NCBI GenBank assembly: GCA_965229335.1
Contig: OZ245874.1
Location: forward strand, 3,844,001-3,908,000
Direction: 5' to 3'
DNA from: JAFKFH01 sp017307375
GTDB taxonomy: Bacteria > Pseudomonadota > Alphaproteobacteria > Ferrovibrionales > Ferrovibrionaceae
DNA length: 64,000 bases
Below the pieces are notes generated by a model, which worked only from the letters and a program-made list of their open reading frames with translations, was not told where the DNA came from and ran no database searches. The translations under genes were made by a program, and so were the position numbers. Positions 35,738-44,088 of the stretch are shown piece after piece (the stretch's first letter is position 1; every line of letters begins with the position of its first letter).

Positions 35738-36534
35738 TGGCCGCGGTCTGCAACATCGGCGACAAGCTCACCGGCTATCGCGAGGCCGGGCAGGGCGAGG
35801 CATTGGTTCTGCTGCACGGCATCGGCGGCTGCGCCGATTCCTGGAAGCATCAGTTCGAGACGCTGTCGCGCGCCTACCGGGTCATCGCCTGGGATGCGCC
35901 GGGCTACGGCAGCTCGGCCAATCTCGACGTCGACCGGCCGATCGCCCGCGACTATGCGGCCCGTCTTGCCCAGCTGCTCGAGAATCTCGGCGTCGCCTCC
36001 TGCAACCTGGTCGGCCATTCTCTGGGCGCGCTGATGGCGGCAAGCTATGCCCGGATCTGGCCCGAGCGGGTCAGGCGCCTGGTGCTGGCGGCCGCCGCGG
36101 TGGGCAATGGTACGGCGCTCGACGCGCCGCTGCCCGCCTCGGTCCAGGCCCGCATCGACGATCTGAACCGCCAGGGCCCGGCGGCTTTTGCCGCCGAGCG
36201 CGCGCCGCGGCTGTGTGCCGACGGCGCCGACCCCGCGGTCGTGGCCCATGTGACCGAGATGATGGCGCGCATCCGCCCGGCTGGCTATGCCCAGGCCTGC
36301 GCGCTGCTGGCGCAGGGCGATCTGTTCGCCGATCTGCCGGCGATCGCGGCGCCGACGCTGGTGATCTGCGGCGCCGAGGACAGGATCGTGCCGCCGCAGC
36401 GCTGCCGCGATGTCGCGGCCCGGCTGGTCGGGCATCGCTATCTCGAAATTTCCGGGGCCGGACATGCGCTCTACGCCGAGGCGCCGGCCGCCTTCGACAC
36501 CGCCTTGACGGCATTCCTGGGGGAAACGGCATGA
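35737..36534 (+). CDS. Alpha/beta fold hydrolase, possible meta-cleavage product hydrolase
   Basis: A 265-residue hydrolase. It has the oxyanion-hole motif HGIGG, the nucleophile elbow GHSLGA (about residues 93-98), acid in GAEDRIV and histidine in GAGHALY. The size and the VIAWDAPGYGSS motif resemble MhpC/BphD-type carbon-carbon hydrolases that act right after extradiol cleavage, which fits the extradiol dioxygenase gene two genes downstream. Other esterase roles remain possible. It shares a TGATG junction with the SDR gene and an ATGA overlap with the regulator gene. Confidence 0.82.
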   Translation: MAAVCNIGDKLTGYREAGQGEALVLLHGIGGCADSWKHQFETLSRAYRVIAWDAPGYGSSANLDVDRPIARDYAARLAQLLENLGVASCNLVGHSLGALMAASYARIWPERVRRLVLAAAAVGNGTALDAPLPASVQARIDDLNRQGPAAFAAERAPRLCADGADPAVVAHVTEMMARIRPAGYAQACALLAQGDLFADLPAIAAPTLVICGAEDRIVPPQRCRDVAARLVGHRYLEISGAGHALYAEAPAAFDTALTAFLGETA

Positions 36535-37322
36535 ACATGCATGTCGGCAAGAACCATGAGCAATACATGGTGCCTGGGCTGGAGCGCGGGCTGAACCTGC
36601 TGGCCCTGTTCAGCCGGACCGAACCGGAATTGTCGCTGTCCGAAATCGCGCGGCGCCTCGAGGTGCCGCGATCGACCGCCTTTCGCCTGACCTATACCCT
36701 CGACCAGATGGGTTTCCTCAAGCGTTCGCCCGGCGGCTTCAAGCTGGGTGCCCGCATTCTGACGCTCGGTTTCGACTACCTCGCCTCGCAGGACCTGATC
36801 GAGGTGGCGTTGCCGGAACTGACGGCGCTGCGCGATGCCACCGGCGCCTCCTCGCATCTCGGCGTGCTCGACGGCCGCGATGTCATCTATGTCGCGCAGG
36901 TCTCGTCGCTGCGCCAGCTGTCCAGCCGCGTATCGGTCGGCAGCCGGTTTCCCGCCCACGCCCAGTCGATGGGCCGCCTGCTGCTGGCCGCTCTGCCGGC
37001 GGCCGAGCTGGAGGCGCTCTATGCCGGCGTCGCCCTGGACAAGTTCACCGAGGATACGCCCGGGGACTTCGCCGAACTGAAGTCCCGCATCGCCGAGGAC
37101 CGCGCCCGCGGCTACGTCGTCAGCCGCGGGAATTTCGAGCGCGGCATCGTGGCCGTGGCCGCGCCGGTGGTCGACGCACAGGGTGTGGTCGTCGCGGCGG
37201 TAAACATCTCCGGTCCGGCGACGGCCCTCGATACCGGGGCGCTCGAAGGTGTGTTCAAGGACCGGGTGATGGCCGCCGCCAAGGCGATCTCGCGTCATCT
37301 CGGCCATCGTTTCCAGGAGTGA
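36531..37322 (+). CDS. IclR family transcriptional regulator
   Basis: A 263-residue regulator. The winged HTH occupies residues about 14-76 (LERGLNLLALF, LSLSEIARRLEVPRSTAFRL, TLDQMGFLKRS), followed by the IclR effector domain with VAQVSSLRQLSSRVSVGSRFPAHAQSMGRLLLAAL and the C-terminal GIVAVAAPVVDAQGVVVAAVNISGPA. IclR proteins commonly control aromatic catabolism and bind short palindromes. It is embedded in the operon it probably controls, so it would be co-induced. The paired 16-bp palindromes at 31553 and 31759 are its best candidate targets (inference). Confidence 0.9.
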   Translation: MNMHVGKNHEQYMVPGLERGLNLLALFSRTEPELSLSEIARRLEVPRSTAFRLTYTLDQMGFLKRSPGGFKLGARILTLGFDYLASQDLIEVALPELTALRDATGASSHLGVLDGRDVIYVAQVSSLRQLSSRVSVGSRFPAHAQSMGRLLLAALPAAELEALYAGVALDKFTEDTPGDFAELKSRIAEDRARGYVVSRGNFERGIVAVAAPVVDAQGVVVAAVNISGPATALDTGALEGVFKDRVMAAAKAISRHLGHRFQE

Positions 37323-37327
37323 TCGAC

Positions 37328-38212
37328 ATGGCAATCGACCGTCTGCGTGCCATCGCCCTCGGGGCACCGGGCCTGACCGCCCAGGCCGGCTTCTTCCGCG
37401 ATGCCTGGGGGCTGGCCATCGCGGCCGAGCAGGATGGCGTGGTCTATCTGCGCGGCACCGGCCCGGAGCACCACATCGTCGCGCTGCATGACCGGCCGGT
37501 GCGCGGCATCATCTCGATCGATTTCGGCGCGCCGGATCGCGCCGCGGTCGACCGCATGCACGACCGGCTGGCCGGGCAGGGCGTCGCGGTGACCAGCCCG
37601 GCCGAGCTGTCGACGCCGGGTGGCGGCTATGGTTTCACGATGCAGGATCCCGACGGTCGCCGCCTGCGCGTGATCGCCGACATCGCCCAGCATGCCGACA
37701 CGGCCGATCACGACGACCGGCCGCGCAAGCTCAGCCATGTCGTGCTCAACTCGGCGCAGCTCGACACGGTCAAGGATTTCTTCTGCGGCCCGGTCGGCTT
37801 CCGCATTTCCGACTGGTCCGAGGACCAGATGGTGTTCCTGCGGGCCGCGACCGATCATCACTGCATCGCGCTGAACCGCCTGTCGCATGCCTCGCTCAAC
37901 CATGTCGCCTTCGAGATGTGCTCGATGCACGCCTATATGCGTGGCCAGGGCCGGATGAAGGCGGCAGGCAGCGCGGTGGCCTGGGGGCCGGGCCGGCATG
38001 GGCCGGGCAACAACCCGTTCGCCTATTTCGTCGTGCCCGGCAATTTCGTCTTCGAATATACCTGCGAGCTGCAGCAGATCGACGAGGCGACGCACGAGCC
38101 GAAGGTCTGGCAGCGCATTCCCGCGCAGTCCGACCTGTGGGGCACTGCCGGTCCGCCGTCGCCGGTGATCCGCGCGGTCATGGCAGGCAACCCCGACCCC
38201 AACCAGGAGTAA
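37328..38212 (+). CDS. Type I extradiol ring-cleavage dioxygenase (VOC superfamily)
   Basis: A 294-residue two-domain vicinal-oxygen-chelate protein, the same size as 2,3-dihydroxybiphenyl dioxygenase (BphC). The C-terminal domain holds all the expected iron and catalytic residues in BphC-like spacing: His137 (LSHVVLN), His177 (DHHCIAL), His192 (LNHVAFE), His224 (GRHGPG), Tyr233 (AYF) and Glu243 (FEYTCE). The protein is therefore likely an active meta-cleavage enzyme rather than a divergent VOC member. I chose the ATG at 37328 because AGGAG lies eight bases upstream; a GTG nine bases earlier overlaps the IclR stop. The natural catechol-like substrate is unknown. Confidence 0.88.
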   Translation: MAIDRLRAIALGAPGLTAQAGFFRDAWGLAIAAEQDGVVYLRGTGPEHHIVALHDRPVRGIISIDFGAPDRAAVDRMHDRLAGQGVAVTSPAELSTPGGGYGFTMQDPDGRRLRVIADIAQHADTADHDDRPRKLSHVVLNSAQLDTVKDFFCGPVGFRISDWSEDQMVFLRAATDHHCIALNRLSHASLNHVAFEMCSMHAYMRGQGRMKAAGSAVAWGPGRHGPGNNPFAYFVVPGNFVFEYTCELQQIDEATHEPKVWQRIPAQSDLWGTAGPPSPVIRAVMAGNPDPNQE

Positions 38213-38217
38213 CGGCG

Positions 38218-39009
38218 GTGGACCTCGGTCTTCACGGTCGGCGCGTTCTCGTCACCGGCGGCTCGTCCGGCATCGGCCTTGCCGCCGTGCGGCTGTTTTT
38301 GGCCGAGGGGGCCAAGGTTGCGTTCTGCGCCCGCGATGCCGCGCGGCTTGATGCCGTGGCGGCCGGACTGGCGGCCGAGTACGGCGAGGCGGTCCATGCC
38401 GCGGCCTGCGACGTGCTCGACGAGGCCGCGGTCAAGGCGTTCATCGCGGGGACCTGCGACCGCTTCGGCGGGCTCGACATCCTCGTCAACAATGCCGGGC
38501 AGGGTCGGGTCTCGACCTTTACCGATACGACCGACGAAGACTGGGAAGCCGAGCTGCGGCTGAAATTCTTCAGCGTCATCCGGCCGACACGGGCGGCGCG
38601 CGCCGCGCTTGCCGCGTCCGACGCCGGCGCGGTCGTCTGCGTCAACTCGCTGCTGGCCCGCCAGCCCGAGCCGCACATGGTCTGCACCTCCGCCGCCCGC
38701 GCCGGCGTGCAGAACCTGGTCAAGTCGTTGTCGGTCGAGCTGGCACCGGAAGGCATCCGGGTCAATTCGATCCTGCTGGGCCTTGTCGATTCCGGCCAGT
38801 GGCAGCGCCGCTTCGCCGCGCGCGCCGACCAGGGCCAGACGCGCGACGCATGGTACGCCCAGCTCGCCAAGTCCAAGCACATCCCCCTCGGCCGCCTCGG
38901 CGAACCCGAGGAGGCCGCCCGCGCCGTCGTCTTTCTCGCCTCGCCCGCCGCCGCCTACATCACCGGCGCCGCGCTCGAGGTTTCCGGAGGAGTCTCCCGC
39001 CATGCCTGA
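38218..39009 (+). CDS. SDR family protein with altered catalytic residues
   Basis: A 263-residue short-chain dehydrogenase fold, starting at GTG with AGGAG eight bases upstream. The cofactor motif TGGSSGIG and NNAGQG are normal. At the active site, however, Ser144 is followed at the usual spacing by Thr157 and Arg161 instead of Tyr and Lys (segment PHMVCTSAARAGV). Such a protein may not work as a standard alcohol dehydrogenase. It could use another mechanism, act on an acidic substrate, or bind without catalysis. It overlaps the ThDP enzyme gene by 8 bp. Confidence 0.82.
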   Translation: MDLGLHGRRVLVTGGSSGIGLAAVRLFLAEGAKVAFCARDAARLDAVAAGLAAEYGEAVHAAACDVLDEAAVKAFIAGTCDRFGGLDILVNNAGQGRVSTFTDTTDEDWEAELRLKFFSVIRPTRAARAALAASDAGAVVCVNSLLARQPEPHMVCTSAARAGVQNLVKSLSVELAPEGIRVNSILLGLVDSGQWQRRFAARADQGQTRDAWYAQLAKSKHIPLGRLGEPEEAARAVVFLASPAAAYITGAALEVSGGVSRHA

Positions 39010-40660
39010 GATCACCAGCAATGTCGGCGAGCTGATTGCCGCCTATCTCGAAGCCTGCGGCGTGACCCACGCCTATGGCGTGATCTCGATTCACAACATG
39101 CCGATCCTCGATGCCTTCGGCCGGCGCGGCAAGATCCGCTTCGTGCCCGCCCGCGGCGAAGCCGGCTCGATGAACATGGCCGACGCCCATGCCCGGGTCG
39201 CCGGCGGGCTGGGCGTCTGCGTCACCTCGACCGGCACCGGTGCGGGCAATGCGGCGGGCGGACTGGTCGAGGCGTTGACCGCGGGCAGCCCCGTGCTGCA
39301 TCTGACGGGCCAGATCGATTCCGCGCATCTCGATCGCGCCCGTGCGTTCATCCACGAATTCCCGGCCCAGCCTGCGTTGCTGAAGGCGGTGTCGAAGGCC
39401 TATTTCCGGGTCTGGACGCCGGAAATGGCGCTGGGCGTGGTGGCGGAAGCGGTGCGGACCGCGCTGACCCCGCCGATGGGGCCGGTATCGGTTGAAATCC
39501 CGATCGACGTGCAGCGCAGCCAGATCACCTTCGATGCCGATAGCTTCCACGCCCTGCTGCCTCAGCCGGCGCCGGTAGAGCCGGCGGGGATTGCCCGCCT
39601 GGTCGCCCGCCTCAAGGCGGCGAAGCGACCGCTGCTGTGGCTCGGCGGCGGTGCGCGCGGGACCGAGCGGGCGGTGGCGCGCCTTGCCGCGCTGGGCTTG
39701 CCGGTGATGACGTCGGTCAACGGCCGCGGCGTCCTGCCCGAGGATCATCCGCTGTCGCTCGGCGCCTATACCCAGGGGCCGGTGACCGAAGCCTTCCTGA
39801 AGACCTGCGACCTGCTGCTTGCCGTCGGTACCCGCCTCAGGTCGAACGAGACCAAGAACTATGCGCTGCCCTGGCCGCGGCCGTTCTGCCAGATCGACAT
39901 CGATGCCGGCCAGGCGGGGCGCGCCGTTGCCGTCGACGAATTCGTCTGCGCCGATGCCCGTACCGCTCTGACCGCCCTTGCCGACCGGCTGGAGGCCGAA
40001 GGCCTGGGCCTCGATCCCGCGCTGGGCGACGATGTCGCCGCGATGCGTCGCGATGCCGAGGCCGCATTGCGCAAGCAGCTCGGCCCCTATGGCGAACTGG
40101 TCTCCCAGCTGCAGGCGGCGCTGCCGCGCGACGTGCGCTGGGTCCGCGACATCACGATCTCGAATTCGACCTGGGGCAATCGCCTGCTGCGCATCGCCGA
40201 CAGCCGTGCCGGCGTGCATGCGCTGGGCGGCGGCATCGGCCAGGGCGTGCCGATGGCCGTCGGCGCCGCGCTGGCCGCCAATGGCGCCAAGACCGTCTGC
40301 CTGACCGGCGATGGCGGCCTGACCCTTTGCATGACCGAGCTGGCGACGGCGGCGCAGGAGAATGCGGACGTCACCTTCATCGTCATGAACGACAAGGGCT
40401 ATGGCGTCATCCGCAATATCCAGGACGAGCTCTACGGCAAGCGCCACTACTACACCGACGTCACCACCACCGATCACGCCAAGCTGGCCGATCTGATGGG
40501 CCTGCGTTACTGGTACGCCGGAACGCTCGCCGACTTCCCGGCGGCGATTGCCGCGGCGGTGGCCCACAAGGGGCCGGCGCTGCTCGAGGTGGATATGACG
40601 TCGATCGGTCCCTTTGCATCGTCCTTCGCCGGTCCGCCGACCGGCAAGCCGGCCGCCTGA
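39002..40660 (+). CDS. Thiamine-diphosphate-dependent enzyme (acetolactate synthase-like)
   Basis: A 552-residue ThDP enzyme with the three usual domains. The catalytic glutamate is in VPARGEAGSMNMADAHAR (N-terminal PYR domain), the central domain has PLLWLGGGARGTERAV, and the ThDP/Mg motif is TGDGGLTLCMTELATAAQEN ending near VMND. It resembles benzoylformate or branched 2-oxo-acid decarboxylases more than true acetolactate synthase, since no regulatory subunit is linked. In the locus it could decarboxylate a 2-oxo acid to an aldehyde that the downstream aldehyde dehydrogenase oxidises (inference). Confidence 0.85.
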   Translation: MPEITSNVGELIAAYLEACGVTHAYGVISIHNMPILDAFGRRGKIRFVPARGEAGSMNMADAHARVAGGLGVCVTSTGTGAGNAAGGLVEALTAGSPVLHLTGQIDSAHLDRARAFIHEFPAQPALLKAVSKAYFRVWTPEMALGVVAEAVRTALTPPMGPVSVEIPIDVQRSQITFDADSFHALLPQPAPVEPAGIARLVARLKAAKRPLLWLGGGARGTERAVARLAALGLPVMTSVNGRGVLPEDHPLSLGAYTQGPVTEAFLKTCDLLLAVGTRLRSNETKNYALPWPRPFCQIDIDAGQAGRAVAVDEFVCADARTALTALADRLEAEGLGLDPALGDDVAAMRRDAEAALRKQLGPYGELVSQLQAALPRDVRWVRDITISNSTWGNRLLRIADSRAGVHALGGGIGQGVPMAVGAALAANGAKTVCLTGDGGLTLCMTELATAAQENADVTFIVMNDKGYGVIRNIQDELYGKRHYYTDVTTTDHAKLADLMGLRYWYAGTLADFPAAIAAAVAHKGPALLEVDMTSIGPFASSFAGPPTGKPAA

Positions 40661-40661
40661 C

Positions 40662-41468
40662 ATGCTGTCGGTGGCGATGATCGGCTATGGCGGCATTGCC
40701 GCCACGGTCGCCCGCACGCTTGCCCGCGAAGGGCTGGGCAACGTGATGCTGACCGCCGCGCTGATGCGGCCGGGAAGGGCGGAAGCCGCACGCGCCAAGC
40801 TGGGCGAGGCGGTGGCGCTGGCGACGACCCTGCCGGAATTGTTGGCGCACAAGCCCGAACTGGTCGTCGAGGTCGCCGGCCAGGAACCGCTGCGCGCCTA
40901 TGGCCAGGCGGTGCTGGCTGCCGGTTGCGATCTGCTGGTCTCGTCGATCGGCGCCCTGGCCGACGACGATTTCCTCAAGCGGCTGCGCGACGCGGCGCGG
41001 CAGGGCGGCGCCCGCCTGTTGCTGCCCGCCGGTGCGGTCGGCGGCATCGATGCACTGGCCGCGATGCGGCTGGGTGGCCTGGCCAAGGTGCGCTACCGGT
41101 CGCGCAAGCCGCCGTCGGCATGGAAGGGCACGCCGGCCGAGGCGGCCGTCGACCTCGATGCGCTGGGCGAGGCGACCGTCTTCTATCGCGGCACGGCACG
41201 CGCCGCCGCGCTCGATTATCCGAAGAACGCCAATGTCGCGGCGACGGTGGCATTGGCGGGGCTGGGCTTCGAGGCGACCGAGGTCGAGCTGATGGCCGAC
41301 CCTGCCGTCACCGAGAACATCCACGAAATCGAGGCGGAAGGCCAGTCGGGCCGGTTCGCCATCCGGCTGGAAGGCAAGCCTTCCGTCGACAATCCCAAGA
41401 CCTCGGCGCTCACGGCGCTGAGCGTCGCCCGCGCGATCCTCAACCGCTCGGGCACGATCGAAATCTGA
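40662..41468 (+). CDS. nadX: L-aspartate dehydrogenase-like protein (NadX family)
   Basis: A 268-residue NAD(P)-dependent amino-acid dehydrogenase of the NadX family. The N-terminal nucleotide motif is MIGYGGIAATVA. The conserved LLLPAGAVGGIDAL, DYPKNANVAATVALAGLG and NIHEIEAEGQSG segments (the last with the active-site His) follow. True aspartate dehydrogenases deaminate L-aspartate to an imine that hydrolyses to oxaloacetate. Here it is flanked by catabolic genes rather than nadA or nadC, so a catabolic role on aspartate or a similar amino acid from the pathway is likely, with the RidA protein hydrolysing the imine (inference). Confidence 0.85.
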   Translation: MLSVAMIGYGGIAATVARTLAREGLGNVMLTAALMRPGRAEAARAKLGEAVALATTLPELLAHKPELVVEVAGQEPLRAYGQAVLAAGCDLLVSSIGALADDDFLKRLRDAARQGGARLLLPAGAVGGIDALAAMRLGGLAKVRYRSRKPPSAWKGTPAEAAVDLDALGEATVFYRGTARAAALDYPKNANVAATVALAGLGFEATEVELMADPAVTENIHEIEAEGQSGRFAIRLEGKPSVDNPKTSALTALSVARAILNRSGTIEI

Positions 41469-41479
41469 CGAGAGGGCGC

Positions 41480-42943
41480 ATGCGCAAGATCCTGGTCGGT
41501 GGCGAATGGCGCGTCGGGCGCGGCGCGCTGCAGCAGACCCATTATCCGGCCGACGGCAGCCTGACCGACGAATTTCCCGGCGCTTCGGTCGAGGACGTCA
41601 ACGAAGCGGTCGCCGCCGCCAAGGCGGCGATGCATTTCCCGGCGTGGCGCGACCTGCTGCCGCATCAGCGCGCCAACTATCTCTACGAGATCAGCCGGCG
41701 GATCACGGCCGAAGCCGACGAGTTGGCCCGGCTGCAGTCGCGCGACAACGGCAAGACGCTGGGTGAGGCGCGCCTCCTTGTCGCCTCGGCCGCCGGCACC
41801 TTCCGCTTCTTTGCCGCGGCGCTGGAGACGTTCGAGGAAAGCCTGACGCCGCCGCGCGGCGATTATCTGTCGATGAGCGTACATGAGCCGATCGGGGTGG
41901 TTGCCGCGATCACGCCGTGGAACTCGCCGATCGCCTCCGATGCGCAGAAGCTTGCCCCGGCCCTGGCTGCCGGCAACGGCTGCATCCTTAAGCCCGCGAA
42001 CTGGACGCCGCTGCTGGCGCTCGAGCTCGGCCGCATCTGCATGGAGGCCGGGTTGCCGCCGGGTCTCGTCTCGGTGCTGCCCGGTTCGGGTTCGGAAATC
42101 GGCGACGCGCTGGTTCGCCATCCCGACGTCCGCCGCGTCTCCTTCACCGGCGGCACGACGACCGGCCGGCATATTGCCGCGATCGCCGCCCAGAAGCTGA
42201 TGCCGGTCTCGCTCGAACTGGGCGGCAAGTCGCCGACGATCGTGTTCGACGACGCCGATCTCGATCACGCTGTGGACGGCGTGCTGTTCGGCATCTTCTC
42301 GTCGAACGGCCAGTCCTGCATCGCCGGGTCGCGCCTGTTCGTCCAGCGCGGCATCTACGACACCTTCCTCGGCCGGCTGGTGGACAAGGCCCGGCGGCTG
42401 CGCATCGGTCATCCCGACGATCCGGCAACCCAGATCAGCCCGCTGATCCATCCGAAGCACCGCGATTCGGTCGAGCGCTACGTGGCGCTGGCGGTCGAGG
42501 AGGGGGGCGCGATCCTCTGCGGCGGCGCCCGGCCGACCGGCGGCATCTACGACCAGGGCTGGTACTACCAGCCGACGGTGATCGCGGGCCTGTCCAATCG
42601 TGCGCGCGTCGTGCAGGAAGAGATCTTCGGTCCCGTTCTCGTCGTGATGCCGTTCGACGACGAGGCGGCGTTGATCGCGGAAGCCAATGATTCGGTCTAC
42701 GGCCTCGCCTGCGGCATCTGGACGACCGACTACAAGAAGGCCTGGCGGGTCGCCCGCCGGATCGAGGCGGCGACGGTGTGGATCAACACCTACAAGCAGC
42801 TGTCGATCGCCACGCCGTTCGGTGGGATGAAGGATTCCGGCATGGGCCGCGAGAAGGGCCGGCTCGGCATTCTCGAATACACCAACCAGAAAAGCCTCTA
42901 TTTCGGCCTCAACGCCGCGCCGCTGCCCTGGGCCGGACGGTGA
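41480..42943 (+). CDS. Aldehyde dehydrogenase family protein
   Basis: A 487-residue NAD(P)-dependent aldehyde dehydrogenase. The catalytic Cys lies in SSNGQSCIAGSRLF and the general base Glu in LELGGKSPT. The substrate-entry residues are in ITPWNSPI, and FGGMKDSGMGREKG is the C-terminal motif. Its size and context suit oxidation of a muconate semialdehyde or of an aldehyde released by the ThDP enzyme. GAGGG precedes the start. Confidence 0.9.
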   Translation: MRKILVGGEWRVGRGALQQTHYPADGSLTDEFPGASVEDVNEAVAAAKAAMHFPAWRDLLPHQRANYLYEISRRITAEADELARLQSRDNGKTLGEARLLVASAAGTFRFFAAALETFEESLTPPRGDYLSMSVHEPIGVVAAITPWNSPIASDAQKLAPALAAGNGCILKPANWTPLLALELGRICMEAGLPPGLVSVLPGSGSEIGDALVRHPDVRRVSFTGGTTTGRHIAAIAAQKLMPVSLELGGKSPTIVFDDADLDHAVDGVLFGIFSSNGQSCIAGSRLFVQRGIYDTFLGRLVDKARRLRIGHPDDPATQISPLIHPKHRDSVERYVALAVEEGGAILCGGARPTGGIYDQGWYYQPTVIAGLSNRARVVQEEIFGPVLVVMPFDDEAALIAEANDSVYGLACGIWTTDYKKAWRVARRIEAATVWINTYKQLSIATPFGGMKDSGMGREKGRLGILEYTNQKSLYFGLNAAPLPWAGR

Positions 42944-44088
42944 TGCGCGCCCTCGTCGTCGGCGGCGGCATTGCCGGGCTGTCGGCGGCGATCGCTCTGG
43001 CGATGCGCGGCGCGGCGGTCGACCTGGTCGAGGTCAAGCCGCAGAACGCGGTGCTCGGCGTCGGCATCATCCAGCCGAACAACGCGTTGCGCGTGCTGGA
43101 CCAGCTCGGCATCCTCGAACCGTGCCTGGCGGCGGGCTATCCGACCGAGGGCTGGGTCTACTACGATCATCGCGGGATCGAGCTGACCCGGTTCGACAGC
43201 CTGCGGCTGGTCGGCGACCACCGCCCGCCCAACAATGCCCTTCCGCGGCCGGCGTTGCACGCCATCCTGACCGAACGGGCCGCAAGCCTTGGCGTGCACA
43301 TTGCCCTTGGAACGACGGTCGCCGGCCTTGCCGAGGACGATGCCGGCGTCGACGTGGCGCTGTCCGACAGCCGCCGGCAGCGATACGACCTGATCGTCGG
43401 TGCCGACGGCATTCGCTCGGCCCTGCGCCGGCGCCTGTTCGGCGACGGTCATGACCCGCAGTTCGTCGGCCATTCCTGCTGGCGCGTCACCGTGCCGCGG
43501 CCCGCCGACCTCGATCGTTGTGCGCTGTTCTTCGGCATCGGGCTGAAAGCGGGCATGGTGCCGCTGACCCGGGAGGAAATGTATCTGCTGCTGATCAGCA
43601 ACGAACCGTCGCCGGCGCATGTCGACCTGCCGGAACAGCGCCGGATGCTCGCCGGCTATCTGTCTCATTTCGGCGGCCCGGTCGCGCAGGCCGCGGCGAC
43701 GATCGGGCCAGAAACCCCGATCGTCTATACCCCGGTCGAGGAAGTGATCCTGCCGGCGCCCTGGGGGTGCGGCCGCATCTGGCTCATCGGCGACGCCGCG
43801 CACGCCTCGACGCCCTATCTCAGCCAGGGCGCGACGATGGCGATGGAGGATGCCGTGGTCCTGGCCGAACTGACGGCGGCACCCGACTTCGTTCCTGCCG
43901 CGGCGCTCGATGCCTTCATGGCACGCCGCCTGCCGCGCTGCCGTTTCGTCCAGGAAACCTCGCGCCGCATCGGCGACGAAGGTCAGTTGACCGACCCCGC
44001 CGCCTGTGCCGCCCGCAACGAGCGGATCCGCAGCGCCGAACCCGGTCGGCCACGGCCGCACGAGACGTTCCTGGCCGAGCCCGTCTGA
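42943..44088 (+). CDS. FAD-dependent aromatic monooxygenase
   Basis: A 381-residue class A flavoprotein hydroxylase. The FAD-binding motif GGGIAGLSAAIAL is at residues about 7-19, DLIVGADGIRSALRRRLF (the DG motif) is near 145, and WLIGDAAHASTPYLSQGATMAMEDA holds the GD motif. It resembles salicylate and 6-hydroxynicotinate hydroxylases, which convert a hydroxy-aromatic acid to a catechol or hydroquinone with NAD(P)H and oxygen. Its TGATG overlap with the aldehyde dehydrogenase makes it the last gene of the operon, and its product could feed the extradiol dioxygenase (inference). Confidence 0.87.
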   Translation: MRALVVGGGIAGLSAAIALAMRGAAVDLVEVKPQNAVLGVGIIQPNNALRVLDQLGILEPCLAAGYPTEGWVYYDHRGIELTRFDSLRLVGDHRPPNNALPRPALHAILTERAASLGVHIALGTTVAGLAEDDAGVDVALSDSRRQRYDLIVGADGIRSALRRRLFGDGHDPQFVGHSCWRVTVPRPADLDRCALFFGIGLKAGMVPLTREEMYLLLISNEPSPAHVDLPEQRRMLAGYLSHFGGPVAQAAATIGPETPIVYTPVEEVILPAPWGCGRIWLIGDAAHASTPYLSQGATMAMEDAVVLAELTAAPDFVPAAALDAFMARRLPRCRFVQETSRRIGDEGQLTDPAACAARNERIRSAEPGRPRPHETFLAEPV

